A stretch of 64,000 nt of DNA from Hedera helix (taxonomy: Eukaryota > Streptophyta > Magnoliopsida > Apiales > Araliaceae), in assembly GCA_947179155.2 (NCBI GenBank), contig OX359267.1:37154498-37218497 (forward strand), given 5' to 3'. Shown here piece after piece: positions 11,040 to 23,253 of the stretch (positions are counted from its first letter, which is position 1; the number at the start of each line of letters is the position of its first letter). A program made the position numbers and the translations under genes. Below the pieces are notes generated by a model that worked only from the letters and a program-made list of their open reading frames with translations, did no database searches and had not been told where the DNA came from.

Positions 11040-12700
11040 TACTTCACCGTCTGTAATTTAATACTGCGGATGAATTAATTAAAAAAAATTTACCATCCAC
11101 ATTATTAAACTATAAACGGGGTAACTAATTTTTTTTACTGTCGGCAGTATTAAACTATGGACAAGGTCTGTCTTCAAGGAGGATGTAAAAAAATTTAGTT
11201 ACTCCATCCGCAATTTAATACTCATAAGTCGAACTACCCAAATTGATACTGTCAAAATGAGATGACATCCATAAATAATTGCTATGAATTAGGACAAACT
11301 CAGTTTTATATTTAAGGCTATAGATTTCTATTTCTCTTTGTTGCAGATTCATGTTAGTAAGAATAAGAAAACACAAGAAGAAATAGAAAATTTAATAGCC
11401 TTAACTATAAATACCCAGCTCGCTACTGCCAAAATAATGAACAATAAGCAATAAACAATGAATGGAATGGATGGGGATTGAAGAATATGGACAACATTCA
11501 TGCTCATAAATAATAGATATTTCTTCTTCTTTTTTTTCTGAGAATTTTGAGTATTGGAGAGAAATAAACAACCACTCATCTTATTTATAGTGGACTGAAT
11601 TACTCAAATTCAAAGAGCCGGGATAATTTTTTTGCTATTAATGGGAAAACAATTACTACCCCAATGTAATTGCTTGAAATTCCTTAGGTTGACTGCAACG
11701 AAAAAAATTTAAAACCTAGTGTCCGCAGTATTAAACTACGGACTAAGGGAATTCATAGGGCAGTTCTTTAAATGATGTCGTGCAAAATTTGGAATTTAAA
11801 AAGTTAGCGTGTATAGTCCTTAAACGACGTCATTTTGGACGCTGTCGTTTGATTTTTCCGTTCACAGTATTAAACTACGAACAAAGGGAAGATGGGGAGA
11901 CATAAGGTAGTCCCTAAACGACGTCGTTTTGGACGCTATTGTTTGATTTATCTGTCCGCAGTATTAAACTACGGATGGAGGGCAGACAGAGAGACATAGG
12001 GCAGTTCCTAAATGACGTCGTTTTGAACATTGTCGTTGTAATGTAATTATGCAAAATGCACTGTGTTATATTAAATCAATGTCTGAAGTATTAAACTGTG
12101 AACGAAGGATTAATAAGGCTAAAAATTTTCTTTTTCTCCTGCGTATTCTCGTTTTTAGATTCATGTTATTTGGGATAAATAAGAAACATGTAAGGCTAGA
12201 CAAATGGAATAATATATTCCAATTGTTTAGCCATACTTTTTTTTAAGTCGAACAACCCATATCGCTACTGTGAAAATGAGATAAGATCTAAAATGATTGC
12301 TTTGAACAATGACAAAAGCAATTTTATAATTAAGGATATAAATTTTCTATTTCTAGTATGTATCCTCGTTGTAGATTCATGTTATCTGCAAGAAGAAATA
12401 GAAAATCTAATAGCCTTAATTATAATTACTCAAATTGCTACTATGAAAATGAGATGAGATCCAAAATGATTGCTATAAACAATGACAAATGCAGTTTTAT
12501 AATTAAACTATTGTCCGCAGTATTAAACTGCGGACGAGACTTATATTAAAACGACGTCATTTCAACACGTAAGACTTAATATTCACCGTTCGCAATATTA
12601 AACTGCGGACGATACATTCCCAAATAGAAGCTGAGGTTATTTTGGACTTTTAACATCGTCTGCATTATTAAACTGTGGTATCTTGAAATTAAACTATGGA
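11040..12700. repeat. Dispersed palindromic cassettes (TCCGCAGT...ACTGCGGA) with AAACGACGTCGTTT
   Basis: At least nine sites read as arms TCCGCAGT and ACTGCGGA around a constant ATTAA centre, intact or with one to three changes (about 11050, 11145, 11207, 11720, 11856, 11956, 12080, 12509, 12586, 12655). Between them is a 14 bp palindrome AAACGACGTCGTTT (for example near 11917), usually followed by TTGGACG. Longer direct repeats (near 11228, 12246 and 12430: TCGAAC, CTACTGT, AAAATGAGAT) overlap. No coding capacity is seen. Confidence 0.75.
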
Positions 12701-12716
12701 TGAGGGTCATTTTGAC

Positions 12717-14559
12717 TGTAACACCCCAAACCCGCTATATGTCTGGAGTGTCACACACCGTAAGCCCAAAACCTGTAAGGCAACAATATCAATAGCGCAG
12801 CCTAAACAATAATAACTCAATGATACTAATCTTAAAATTCAACAATCTTAAAATTAAAATTACACTCGGGTTCAATAACTAAAAGCCAAAAACATAACTT
12901 GGAGGCGCAGCTCCCCAAAGCAAATGTCTTATCAAAACTAAAAGATCTTTAACCATCCACAAAAGCTTCATAGTACTCGGCTTTTAACAAAGTTTCCTGT
13001 AAAAATTATAGTACGGGTGAGCGGTAAAGCTCATCAAGTGACAATCTTTACTATTTAGGTGGATCAAGTACAATTTGCAAAACATTTTCTTTTTTGAAAT
13101 AACTTTTTGTTCAATAACAATACTAAATATACTTTTACAAAATAATCTTTTTTTTGTTTGAAAACAATAGTAACTATACTTTTCAAAATAACATTTTCTT
13201 GTTCGATAACAATAGTCAATATATTCTTTCAAAATCAAAAATCAATAATCATAAAATACAGTTCGAAAACGATTTAAATATGTTCAATATATTTAATAAA
13301 CTATTTCGGTATTATCAATATATTTGATGTATCTTTTAATCCTCAGTGCGCCTTAGCGACTAAGGTTACAGCAACCCTGTAGCACGACCCATAAGTTCGA
13401 TAATGTCAATGATCACGCACGTACTAAGGGATCGTTGAAGCACACACCCTGAAAGGCACCTCTCGAAGGGTATCTAAAGTTGTGCACCTTAGTATGTCCT
13501 ATATAACTCTGAAAATAACGTGAAACACTGAAGGGTTCTATACGTAGTCGGACTGAGGTTTCTAAAATCAATTTCTCAATAACATCGATATTCAAAACTA
13601 TACTTGTTTCACAGTTCAAAAACACATAAATCTCATTTTTTTAAATCAAAATTCTATTTTTGATACTTGATCCTAGTTTTTAACAAAATAAAAGTGTAAT
13701 GTTTTCATTCAGATGCAAAGCCTTTAATAAAGTATAACAATTTATGAAACAATACATTTAGGCATTTGAATAATTACTAAATTATACATAAATATAAACG
13801 ATAATTTCAAAAGACTAAATAGTTCAAAAAGTTATACTATACAATTTTGGAAATACTAAATAGTTCAGAAAGCTAGTTATTTTGATATCGCTGAACACCA
13901 AATTAATAGTCGAACATACCCAAATATAAATTTAGAGCAAATAAATGCCATTAGGATGTAATTCTATTATTTAATAGCCTTCTTATTATTTTCAAAATAA
14001 CTATAAGTATATTTAAAAAAATATTCTTTTAATATTTAATCTTTTTTTTAAAAAATATTCTTATTATTTCAAAACTTTAAAGTTACAAAAATAATAATCG
14101 AAATACAAAACAATAATTAAAACCAATAATGCTAATTGCTAACAAAATATATATTAACTAATAATCCAAATATGAAAATAATAATTAAAGTCAATAATAC
14201 TAATCCAAAACTATTAACTAATAGTCTAAATACAAAGCAGTAGTTAAAGCTACAAAAATAACAATAATGCAAAAATACTAATTACTAACAAAATATACCA
14301 AATATCAACTAAGAAACTAAATACAATATTTAAACATTAATAACAATACATAAAATTAAATAAGAACCATACCCAAAAATTATGAGTTCCACAGATTATC
14401 TACGTGCTCGATAACAAAATTTTAACTAAGGAGGTCTTTTTAAAGGGTTGTGCTTTATTTATAGTATGGGAGAGGCTAAAATGTTTTCAATATAGTATAG
14501 GTGGGACTAAGGATACATTAGCAATCAATGTGGGAATGGGCAAAACTTGGGTTATTACA
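12717..14559 (-). mobile_element. 1.8 kb solo LTR (TGTAACACCCC...GGGTTATTACA)
   Basis: It begins TGTAACACCCC and ends GGTTATTACA. Flanks TTGAC (12712-12716) and TTAAC (14560-14564) match at 4 of 5 bases, consistent with a 5 bp TSD. On the minus strand a TATA box (ACTATAAATAAAG, about 14450-14465) lies near the start, so the LTR probably runs minus, from TGTAATAACCC. It carries no coding region. A GTACGGGTGAGCGG box near 13010 recalls the GGGTGAGC box of the longer solo LTRs. Confidence 0.75.
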
Positions 14560-14634
14560 TTAACCATCTCAGCCTAAACGGTTGAGATTTGTTGTAAGGA
14601 TAAATCATTTTTTACAACGTTGTTAATGGATCGG

Positions 14635-14636
14635 TC

Positions 14637-14673
<37 letters not shown>
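14635..14673. repeat. (TA)n microsatellite
   Basis: About 17-18 TA units directly left of the foldback element. AT repeats also follow its right end, so (TA)n was probably its insertion target. Confidence 0.95.
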
Positions 14674-14676
<3 letters not shown>

Positions 14677-16062
14677 GAATGATCTATAGTAAACACTAGT
14701 TATATCTACTATTCTAGCAAACGCATCTGGTACCGTTTAAATAATGATCTAAGAGAGGAGATATATCTCTAGCCGCTAACTAAGTTAGCAGACAGGAGGA
14801 AAAAAATAAAAATACAAGCTGCTAACTAAGTTAACGGGTGGAAGAAATATTTTTTTTTTCTTCGTACAAGTCGCTAATATAGTTAACGTGTGGAGTTTGA
14901 AAAAAAAATATGTATGCACTACCCGCTAACATAGTTAACAGGTGAAAAATAAAGAATTATTAATTTTTGTTTTTGTTTGAAAAAGTACCAATTTGCAATA
15001 AATAAATAAAAAATTCTTCCAACTCGCTAATATAGTTAACGGGTGGAGAGTGAATATATATATATATATATATATATTTTAAAGTACCAACTTGCATAAA
15101 AAAAAATAAAAAATCTTCCAACCTGCTAACATAGTTAACGGGTGGAGAGTGAATTTTATTTATTTATCACTTATTTTTTTAAGTATCAGCTTGCATAAAA
15201 AAATTCTTCCAACCTGCTAACATATTTAACGGGTGGAGAGTGAATTATTTATTTATTTTTTGAAAGTACCAACTTGCATAAAAAATAAATAAATAAATAA
15301 AATTCTTCCAACCTATTAACTATGTTATATATATATATATTCTTTTTGAAAGTACCAAGTTGCATAAAAAAAATAAATTTATTCTTCTAACCCGCTAACA
15401 TAGTTAACGGGTGGAGAGTGAATTTTTTATTTTATTTTAAAGTACCAACTTGCATAACAAAAAAAAAATAATAAAAAAAAAATCTTCCAACCCGCTAACA
15501 TAGTTAACAAGTGGGGAGTGAATTTGTTTTTTTAAAGTACCAATTCGCATAAAAAAAATAAAAAAAAATTCTTCCAACCTGCTAACATAGTTAACGAGTG
15601 AAGTTGCATAAAAAAATAAAATAAAATTTAAATTTAATGTACAAGCCGCTAACTAAATTAATGGGTGAGAGAATTTTTTGTTTTTTGTTTTTTGTTTTAT
15701 TGCAAGTTAGTACTTTCTCGAATAAAAAATAAAATAAAATAAAATTATAATTCTTCATTTTCTACCCGTTAACTATGTTAGCGGGTATTACATAAATATT
15801 TATTTATTTATTTATTTATTTATTTTCAGACTCCACCCGTTAACTATGTTAGCGGCTTGTAAGAATTTTTTTTTTCCTTCCACCTGTTAACTTAGTTAGC
15901 GGTTTGTATTTATTTATTTATTTATTTATTTATTTTTCTCCTGTCCCCTAACTTAGTTAGCGATTGGAGATATATCTCATTCCTCAGATCATTATTTAAA
16001 AGATACCAGATATATTTGCTGGAATAGTAGATATAACTAGTGTTTGCTATGGAGTATTTCTC
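14674..16062. mobile_element. Foldback / long-TIR non-autonomous DNA transposon
   Basis: The left end (GGGGAATGATCTATAGTAAA, then CACTAGTTATATCTACTATT) and the reverse complement of the right end (GAGAAATACTCCATAGCAAA, then CACTAGTTATATCTACTATT) agree over more than 110 bp, through the AATAATGATCT and AGATATATCTC blocks. Inside, both halves are made of repeats of one palindromic unit (next entry), so the element could fold nearly end to end. AT-repeat flanks hide the TSD; a 9 bp Mutator-type TSD of TA repeats is possible. No transposase is present. Confidence 0.8.
14775..15965. repeat. Array of CCGCTAAC...GTTAGCGG palindromes inside the foldback element
   Basis: About 14 units carry CCGCTAACTAAGTTAGCGG or variants (CCGCTAACATAGTTAACGGG and others). 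In the left half most units are about 80-95 bp and continue GTGGAGAGTGAATT, then a T/A-rich stretch, AAGTACCAACTTGCATAAAA and TTCTTCCAACC. After about 15690 the units run in the opposite orientation (CACCCGTTAACTATGTTAGC). Length differences lie mainly in the A/T runs, including TTTA and TATA microsatellites. Confidence 0.85.
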
Positions 16063-16089
16063 ATATATATATTTATAGTATAGGAAAAT

Positions 16090-16195
16090 GTTTTCGAAAC
16101 TGATATTTTCACAGGGTTTTTTGATATTTTCACATAAAAAGTATCGCTATAAGTCTATAAGAACAGTTTACATGTAAAAATATCACTTCCCAATG
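16090..16195. mobile_element. Partial copy of the GATATTTTCAC MITE family
   Basis: GAAACTGATATTTTCACAGG, TTGATATTTTCACAT and a CATGTAAAAATATCAC end resemble the complete MITE at 18611-18760. The right terminal block is shortened and no TSD is evident. Confidence 0.55.
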
Positions 16196-18406
16196 TTTTA
16201 TGTATGAGGTAGAAAGTAAATCGAAGACAAATCAGAATACAAGTATATTTAGTTTTATGTTTCGAAGAACACGGTAGCTGTAAGTCAACACAAAAACACG
16301 AAGAGAATAATCGTCATACTAGTTTGTCAAATCTCATTTAATGAGTCCCTTTGTTTCATGGTGCATCATATATAATATGTACAAGTTAGAACTTATAATA
16401 CAACAAGTAACATGACCTATAGGACAAGTAATTGACAGCGACAACAAGCTTGCTCCTAACTCTGTCAACAGAGTCACTTAAACACTAGAGTAACTATCTC
16501 TGCCATTCAAACAAAGAATCACCATGACTACATGACCTGACAAGGCCCAAAAATAAATCACCCGTGGGTATCCTTCATCACGTTTTACTCTAATCCTCAC
16601 ATGCAACAACCTAGCCGAGTTTGGGCTGGAACCAAGTCTCAATTCACTGTTCTCAAGACTATAGGATTTATTACATATAGCAAAGCTGGATTATTTAAGC
16701 TCACCCCAGGTCAATTCATAAGTTTTGGCGTCAAATTTGTAGTAACAGTTTCTATCACATCTATTGTCACAATCTTAGTATTGCTCTTTGTATTGCATTT
16801 CACCTAATATTTATTCATTTACAAAGTTGAGCATAGATAAAGTAGGTAAAAGATTATGAGACAACAACAGAAGAAAGTGAAATGGTACATAAGGGATTGA
16901 ACAACATATTGAACTCCTTAGGGATTGAACAACATATTGAACTCCTTATATTGTGTTCAATTCATTTCACATATTCTAAATTTGAGAGTTAGGTATTACA
17001 CCATCCGTTTTTAATGTATATAAAAAATGTATTTTATCAAGCTTTGCTACGTACTTTCTTTTGCACTTTACCTCAATCACACGATACTTCAAATCGTCCA
17101 AGACAATCAAAGATTATATTATGAAGGTTCATTAATGTTAGGAAATTTTGCATCCACAAATTCCTGGCTGCCGAAATGAAAGAATGATCCATGATCATCT
17201 ATTTGAAGTTATAGTACTTGCGTGAGGATTTTACGTATGTTGTTTGGCTACCCTTGCACATGCTTGGGGACTCTCAACTAATACACAACAAGTGGGGCAG
17301 TGTCCTATATCTTAGGGCAAATATTTTCAGAACTTCAATACATTAATGATAGCTCTCAATTAATTGTATATATGATAATGATTTTGTATAGGGACCACGC
17401 TTATGAAATTATGGGATCATGATTCTAGAAGTTTAAAATGACAGTTTATTTGTACAGCTTATAAAAGCAAGTTGTATTTTATATCGAGATTTGAGCAGTT
17501 TTAGAAATAAGTTGTGTTAGATCTATCACCATCTTTCATAGTATATTTTAATGCTTCATAAATATTCCTATCTCTAGCTCTGATCTGATTGAAAGTTGAC
17601 AGCCAACTAATCCTTGGGCTAGACAAATTTTGTAGTTACTAACTAATTACTCATTTTAGCAGCAAGTTATTTAGAAGTTTATGAAATGTAATTGTTAATA
17701 CCAAAAAGAGATTATGAAATGCCTAAATAAGAAAAAGATAATAATAAAGTTAAAAAAAAAATTGGCGAGTGAGATAAATGCAAAACGGTTTATTTTATTA
17801 GAGCGATTGTATTGCCAACTAAAAATATCCTACAATAATTTATCTAAATTATTTGGGAATGACTATGGGATAAAGTTTAAATTTGATATACATAACAGCG
17901 TATATCCAAACGATATTAGAATTATAATATATTATTAATAAAATGCTTATATTGAATAAACTTGCCCTTATTATAACACTAGTTACCCATATACACACTA
18001 CATATGTGATTTTAAAAAATAAGAGAGAGAAATTAAGAATAAAAAACTAAAAAATTGCTACAAAGATTAATTATTGTAAAAACTATGTGAGAGAGAATTA
18101 ATAGGGATGAAAAAGGTAAAAAAATAAATAAAAAAGAAACCAAAAAGACTTCATTTTTGGTGTCAACACAAAAAATAACTGCCCCAAAAATAACTGCCCA
18201 ATTTTCTTCAACTTTATTAATACTAGTTATTTGACACGTATAATAGTGTGTGTAAATAAAAAAAACAAAAATAAAATTTGGTGAATAATTAAGAGTGATT
18301 GTTGTTGAGGTGAAATTAATTGGGTTCGCTTCAGTAGTCTCTGGTTTCTAACTTGTTGAGGTAGAATTTATTGGGCCAAGTTTGGTTGCCTTTGAGTGGC
18401 CCATTG

Positions 18407-18463
<57 letters not shown>

Positions 18464-18610
18464 CATACATACATTTTAATGGCTTGATATTCTAAAAAAG
18501 TAAAAGTCCAAATTGATTTATGATTCTTGATCCTATTCAGTTAATTTCCAACTTTTATGAAGAAAATAGCTTATTCAGTTAAACGTGGTTTAGTTGTATG
18601 AAAACTCTAA
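16196..18610. other. Intergenic stretch without a recognisable gene
   Basis: No convincing coding region. A plus ORF (16601-16807, 68 residues) ends in a hydrophobic segment (about residues 44-68: VKFVVTVSITSIVTILVLLF) that could be one membrane span, but it resembles nothing I know and has no clear promoter. A 28 bp direct duplication (GGGATTGAACAACATATTG) lies at about 16893-16950. The stretch 17940-18330 is A-rich. A (TA)n run is at about 18410-18460, followed by CATA repeats. Confidence 0.5.
18408..18473. repeat. (TA)n microsatellite with CATA tail
   Basis: About 25 TA units followed by (CATA)3. Such runs often vary in length between individuals. Confidence 0.95.
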
Positions 18611-18760
18611 GGAAATTGATATTTTCACAGTACTTTTTGATATTTTCACATGAAAATCGTCGTTATGAACCTATAGCGACAGTTAAAATCGTCGTTATAG
18701 ACATATAACGACGATTTTTATGTAAAAATATCATAAAATAATGTGAAAATATCAGTTTTC
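18611..18760. mobile_element. 150 bp Mutator-type MITE with perfect 9 bp TSD
   Basis: Flanks 18602-18610 and 18761-18769 are both AAACTCTAA, a perfect 9 bp TSD, as for Mutator-superfamily insertions. The ends are GGAAATTGATATTTTCAC and, as reverse complement, GAAAACTGATATTTTCAC. The inverted repeat continues inward through an AAAATCGTCGTTAT block, so the whole element can form one long hairpin; a further AAAATCGTCGTTAT copy lies near the centre. Confidence 0.85.
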
Positions 18761-19899
18761 AAACTCTAATTGAGGACTTTTATTCTTAATTGGTCTTGGG
18801 TGAGCTATGGCAGGGGTGTGAGTGTGACACCCCTAAATTCGGGTCCCTTGAACCTCGGGTTCGGTGCTCACTATTCATCACTTGACAAACATTTATAAAC
18901 TAAAACTTCAATAACTCGCGGAAAACATACATAATTTCATTACAAAGCGTACCTTCAATCCCAGGTTCCACTAACCTTAATACATCATCATTACCTTTTA
19001 CTAAAAAGGTTTACGCATATAGTACGAACTAATTACGTCTATTCGTTCATCTTTACTTTGCCGTGGTACTCCTTAGATCATTCGGCTTAACTGAAAATAG
19101 TTCATGATATAGCAAGGGTGAGCAACTACTTTGCCCAGCAAGTTTAAATAAATAAGAAATGATATATCATGAATGAAGAAGATTTATCTTCGAGAGTTTC
19201 AACAATAGATAACAATTGTGAAATAACAAGAATCAATGTTCAATAAAAGAATAGATCGACTCTTTACTGTTGAATGGTCTCAAAGGGCCATGAACTGCTA
19301 CTAAGGTAGAACAGACATACAATGTTTGACACCTTGTTAAAAATAACGGGACACTCGAGGGGATCAGTCCTCTCATGTCCTATGTATATGCATAACATTT
19401 AGATTTCTTGCGCGCTGTCGGTTTTCCGACAAATAAAAATCCCCTTTAACTAGGGTTGTTCTTTCTCAGTCTTAGGGTATGAATCCGCACCAACCAATGG
19501 TTTGGATAAGTTTTTATAATATTCAATTCAATGAATTAACATACATTTGTCTAGCCGAAACAATTAGCTTAGACATCTTAAACAGTTGCAAAAGCACTAT
19601 GTGCGAATACAATAATCAATAATGATGTGAAGTAATTTTCGATAATTAATTCACTCAAGGGTCTGTCAAATATTTACGAGTGTAGATATTTGCTCAACAA
19701 TAAATGAATTGCTCAATGTAATTAAAGTTGAATAATAATTACAACAATAAGTACAAGTTAAGAGGTAGAAAACTTGCCTGTTCCACTGACTACTGCTATT
19801 CAATTTAAAAATACTTCATTTGGGTGACCTAATATTCAATAGCATTGATCCTCCAATTAGCATAACACATATAGGTTTATTAATCATTAATAACCTTAA

Positions 19900-21180
19900 C
19901 ATATATGTCTTAAATCATCTATCACTTAATCATAACCTTAAAACTTTTAATAATATTATCAATCCCTTGATAATATTTTAACTCACATAACCATCACCTC
20001 ATTGCTTTATAATATTATCTCATTTGATAATATATAAATACTACATATAATATTATTAATCGTATAATAATATTATAACCATTTATTATTTCAATAATAA
20101 ATCACTTAGCTCCTCAATATTATTAACCATCTAATAATTCTCTTAACCTCTTTATTATCTCAAACACTTATTAATATTATTAATAATTAAATAATGTTTT
20201 ACACTATCCCCAATAATATTAATCATCAAATAATATCTTAATCATTTATAAATATTATTAACCATTTAATAATATTTTATCCTCTCAATAATATTATTAA
20301 TCATTTAATAATATCCTTATCCTTAGTTAATATTATTAATTATTTAATAATATTTCACTCATATGTTAACATTATTAATAATGTCTTACTCTTCAAATAA
20401 TATTATTCATCAAATAATATCTTCAATAACTTATAAATATTATTATCCATTTAATAATATTTTATACTCAAAATAATATCATTTAATACTATTTCCTTCT
20501 TTCATTAATATTATTAACCATTTAATAATATTCTATTCTCATACTAATATTATTAACCATTTAATAATATTTTAATCCTTTAATAATATTATTAATCATT
20601 TAATAATATTCTACTAACTTACTAATATTATTAATCATTTAATAATATTCTATTAACTTACTAATATTATTAACCATTTAATAATATTTTAAATCATTCA
20701 TTAATATTATTAATCATTTAATAATATTTTACTTATACTCTAATATTATTAACTATTTAATAATATTTTATTCATATACTAATATTATTAACAATTTAAT
20801 AATATTTTATTATCTTACTAATATTATTAATCATTTAATAACATTTTATTAACTTACTAATATTATTAATCATTTAATAATATTTTATTCATTATCTAAT
20901 ATTATTAACTATTCAATAATATTTTATTAATATACTAATATTATTAACCATTTAATAACATTTTAATCCTTTATTAATATTATTAATTATTTAATAATAT
21001 TTTATTAACTTACTACTATTATTAACCATTTAATAATATTTTATTACTTACTAATATTATTAATCATTTAATAATATTTTATTGACTTTCTAATATTATT
21101 ATACATTTAATAATATTTTAATGATCTTCTAATATTATTATTTAAATAACATATATTATTAATCCATTAATAATATTTAT
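19900..21180. repeat. AT-rich hairpin satellite inside the 4.4 kb solo LTR
   Basis: About 30 or more imperfect units of roughly 32-40 bp. Each holds AATATTATTAA, a few bases (usually CCA or TCA), then TTTAATAATATTTTA. The two blocks are inverted copies, so every unit can form a hairpin of about 11-12 bp. The most regular part is about 20500-21120. Coding potential is nil. Confidence 0.9.
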
Positions 21181-21360
21181 TACCTTTTTCTTATTAAATC
21201 CACCTTCCACAATTTTAAAAATATATTTATTAGGTCCAAAAATAATAAAATAATTTTTGGAACATTTTTCATTTTTCTGATTCAAATCGACCCAACCCGA
21301 CCCGGAAAACCCGGCCCGACCCTGCTCGAAAAAAAAATCATTTTTCCCGGAACAGTGGAC

Positions 21361-21411
21361 TGCGCCCCGGCGCAGTGTGTTACACTACACACTGCGCCCC
21401 GGCGCAGTGTG
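21361..21411. repeat. GC-rich double palindrome
   Basis: CTGCGCCCCGGCGCAG, a near-perfect 16 bp palindrome, occurs twice. The segment between them is also an inverted repeat, with arms GGCGCAGTGTG and CACACTGCGCC around TTACACTA. It lies about 200 bp beyond the AT satellite, next to a segment rich in CGACCCGACCC motifs. Confidence 0.9.
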
Positions 21412-23253
21412 GCAGAATGTTTTGCCATTTTCCAGTTTTGAGACAGTTTTAATACTTTTGATTCAAACCTTGATTAAATGAAATCTACACATCCAAATGA
21501 CACTAAATCAGTGTTGTTGTGTTCCTAACTTCTTGTTTTACAATATTCCATGGTTTGATCGTCTTTTTGAAAATGTTTTACACAAAATTTACGGATCGAA
21601 CCACCTAGGGTTTAAAAATAACATCCTTCGCGGTAAAAGCTATAACTTCTTTGTTTTTCAATATTTTTGAAAGATTCAAGTTGGGTTATCTTTATAACAC
21701 ATAGATCTATCATTCAAGACTCTTAGATCATAATTATAAACTACACATCTCAAATCAAAAATCATCAACCTAGATGTTAACTAGGGTTTTATCATCAATC
21801 ATGCTTATACCACCATTTCTTCCATTATCTTTCATACCAACCATGTTAGAATAATCATCTAGCATACATAACCATCAACCTTCATAAATATTCAAGATCT
21901 AACACCACAAATGTTTTTCTTTCCGCATATAAAACTAAATAATCAAACTAAGGTTCAAAGAAACTTTTAAACCTTTCAATGGCGATCTTCTTCTTACAAT
22001 TGGTTGGATCTATTCTTTGATCTTCCCAAAAATAGCTAACACACTTCAAACTCTCAAGCATTCTTCCACAAGAGCTTTAGCTTCTCTCTAGCACTTCTCT
22101 CTCTATAATAATTGAAATGCTAACAAATGAACAAACTCTCCACAATGTACTAGGTAAGTCTTATATATAGGACCAACCTAATCTTACTTAAGTCTCATAA
22201 TCACCCAACTCTAGTCAATTAGCATTTCTAATCATGCTTACTATTACATTGAAAGACTACTTGAATGACATCTTTGATTGACATGTTGCTTGCATTTTAA
22301 TTTGGAGATTGAGTGAAGCTACTTATTATGTACAAAATAAGCAACATGAAAGCAAGTCTTCACCCCAAGTGGGGCCCTCATTTGGCCGGCCATTATGGCC
22401 TTTTTGGCTTGATTTTTCCTTTATTTTTCTAGCTTTTATTATGCATATATACATCTATAAATAAATATACACATATGCTCAATTGTTGACCAATTTTGAC
22501 TTCCTATTGGGCTCCACATTGGACTCTAGGATTAAATATATTGGGCTCATCCATTTAATTTGGTTGAGCTCAATTTAATTATTCTATTGGGCTAACATTA
22601 AATAACTTATGTTATATTTAACTAAATCAAGCATTGGGCTTGTTTAATTATTACATGGGTCAATATTAAATTGTATAGACTACTAGGTTAGTTTATTGGA
22701 CCTAGTTTAATATATCATTTGAATTTATTATATAATCCAATTAGATTTACTATTTATAAATCCATTGGACTCCTTAATTAAATTAGCTTACATAACATTA
22801 TTACTTACAAATTATTGGGTTTGTTTTAATAAAACCCTAACACATATTAATACAAGTACTTGGACTTGATTAAAATAATTCATTCATTAACCCTACCATC
22901 CAACTGGGTTTATAACATCATTACTCATACACGTACAATTATTTCCACAATGGGGTTATCTTTAATAATTCACTTGCTTCTTCTTTCTCATTATTTATAC
23001 AAGTAATTAACTTGTTCATTATAAAACTTCTTAATTGCCATACAAGGCCAACATTCAAGCTTTGTGATTTCATCACATAAGCTTCTCTTGAAATATTTGT
23101 CCTTCTTTAGTTAATTCATTTAATTAACTAATTTAATACCTCTCATCATACAACTCATCACATACACACATACATCATACCTCATATATTCTTATGGGTA
23201 TAATTAAATTAAATAAAAAAAAAATTGGGCTCGTAATTTTCTCGGTCATTACA

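Larger units (their letters stand above)
10908..14632. mobile_element. Long-TIR, Mutator-like non-autonomous element, split by a solo LTR
   Basis: The left end (about 10908-11035) is the inverted, diverged copy of the right end (about 12640-12716 joined to 14560-14632). Matching blocks include GGTTAAAATG, TAGTTTA, TGTTAAA, GTCCAAAATAACC and, further out, ATCTATCCTTA/ATTTATCCTTA and AACAAGGTT/AACAACGTT. No transposase is seen. The sequence ATCTCAGCCTA borders the inner ends on both sides (10948-10958 and 14566-14576), so it could be an 11 bp TSD of an inner element or part of a longer TIR. A solo LTR sits at 12717-14559. Confidence 0.55.
18823..23253 (-). mobile_element. 4.4 kb solo LTR with perfect GTGAG TSD
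   Basis: It begins TGTGACACCCC and ends TCGGTCATTACA. GTGAG lies on both sides (18818-18822 and 23254-23258), a perfect 5 bp TSD. No gag, pol or second LTR is present, so it is a solo LTR. A TATA box on the minus strand (CTATATATAAGAC, about 22155-22168) implies a minus orientation starting TGTAATGACC. The box CATGATATAGCAAGGGTGAGC (about 19100-19120) recurs nearly unchanged near 48865 in the LTR at 48543-52454. The parent family is unknown to me; it is probably a large Ty3/gypsy element. Confidence 0.85.

Noticed and set aside
16601..16807. 68-residue ORF with one hydrophobic segment as a membrane protein gene
   Set aside because: No recognisable family or promoter; kept only as a note in the intergenic entry.
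17714..17938. 74-residue Lys/Ile/Asn-rich ORF
   Set aside because: Composition follows the AT-rich DNA; no motif or promoter is seen.
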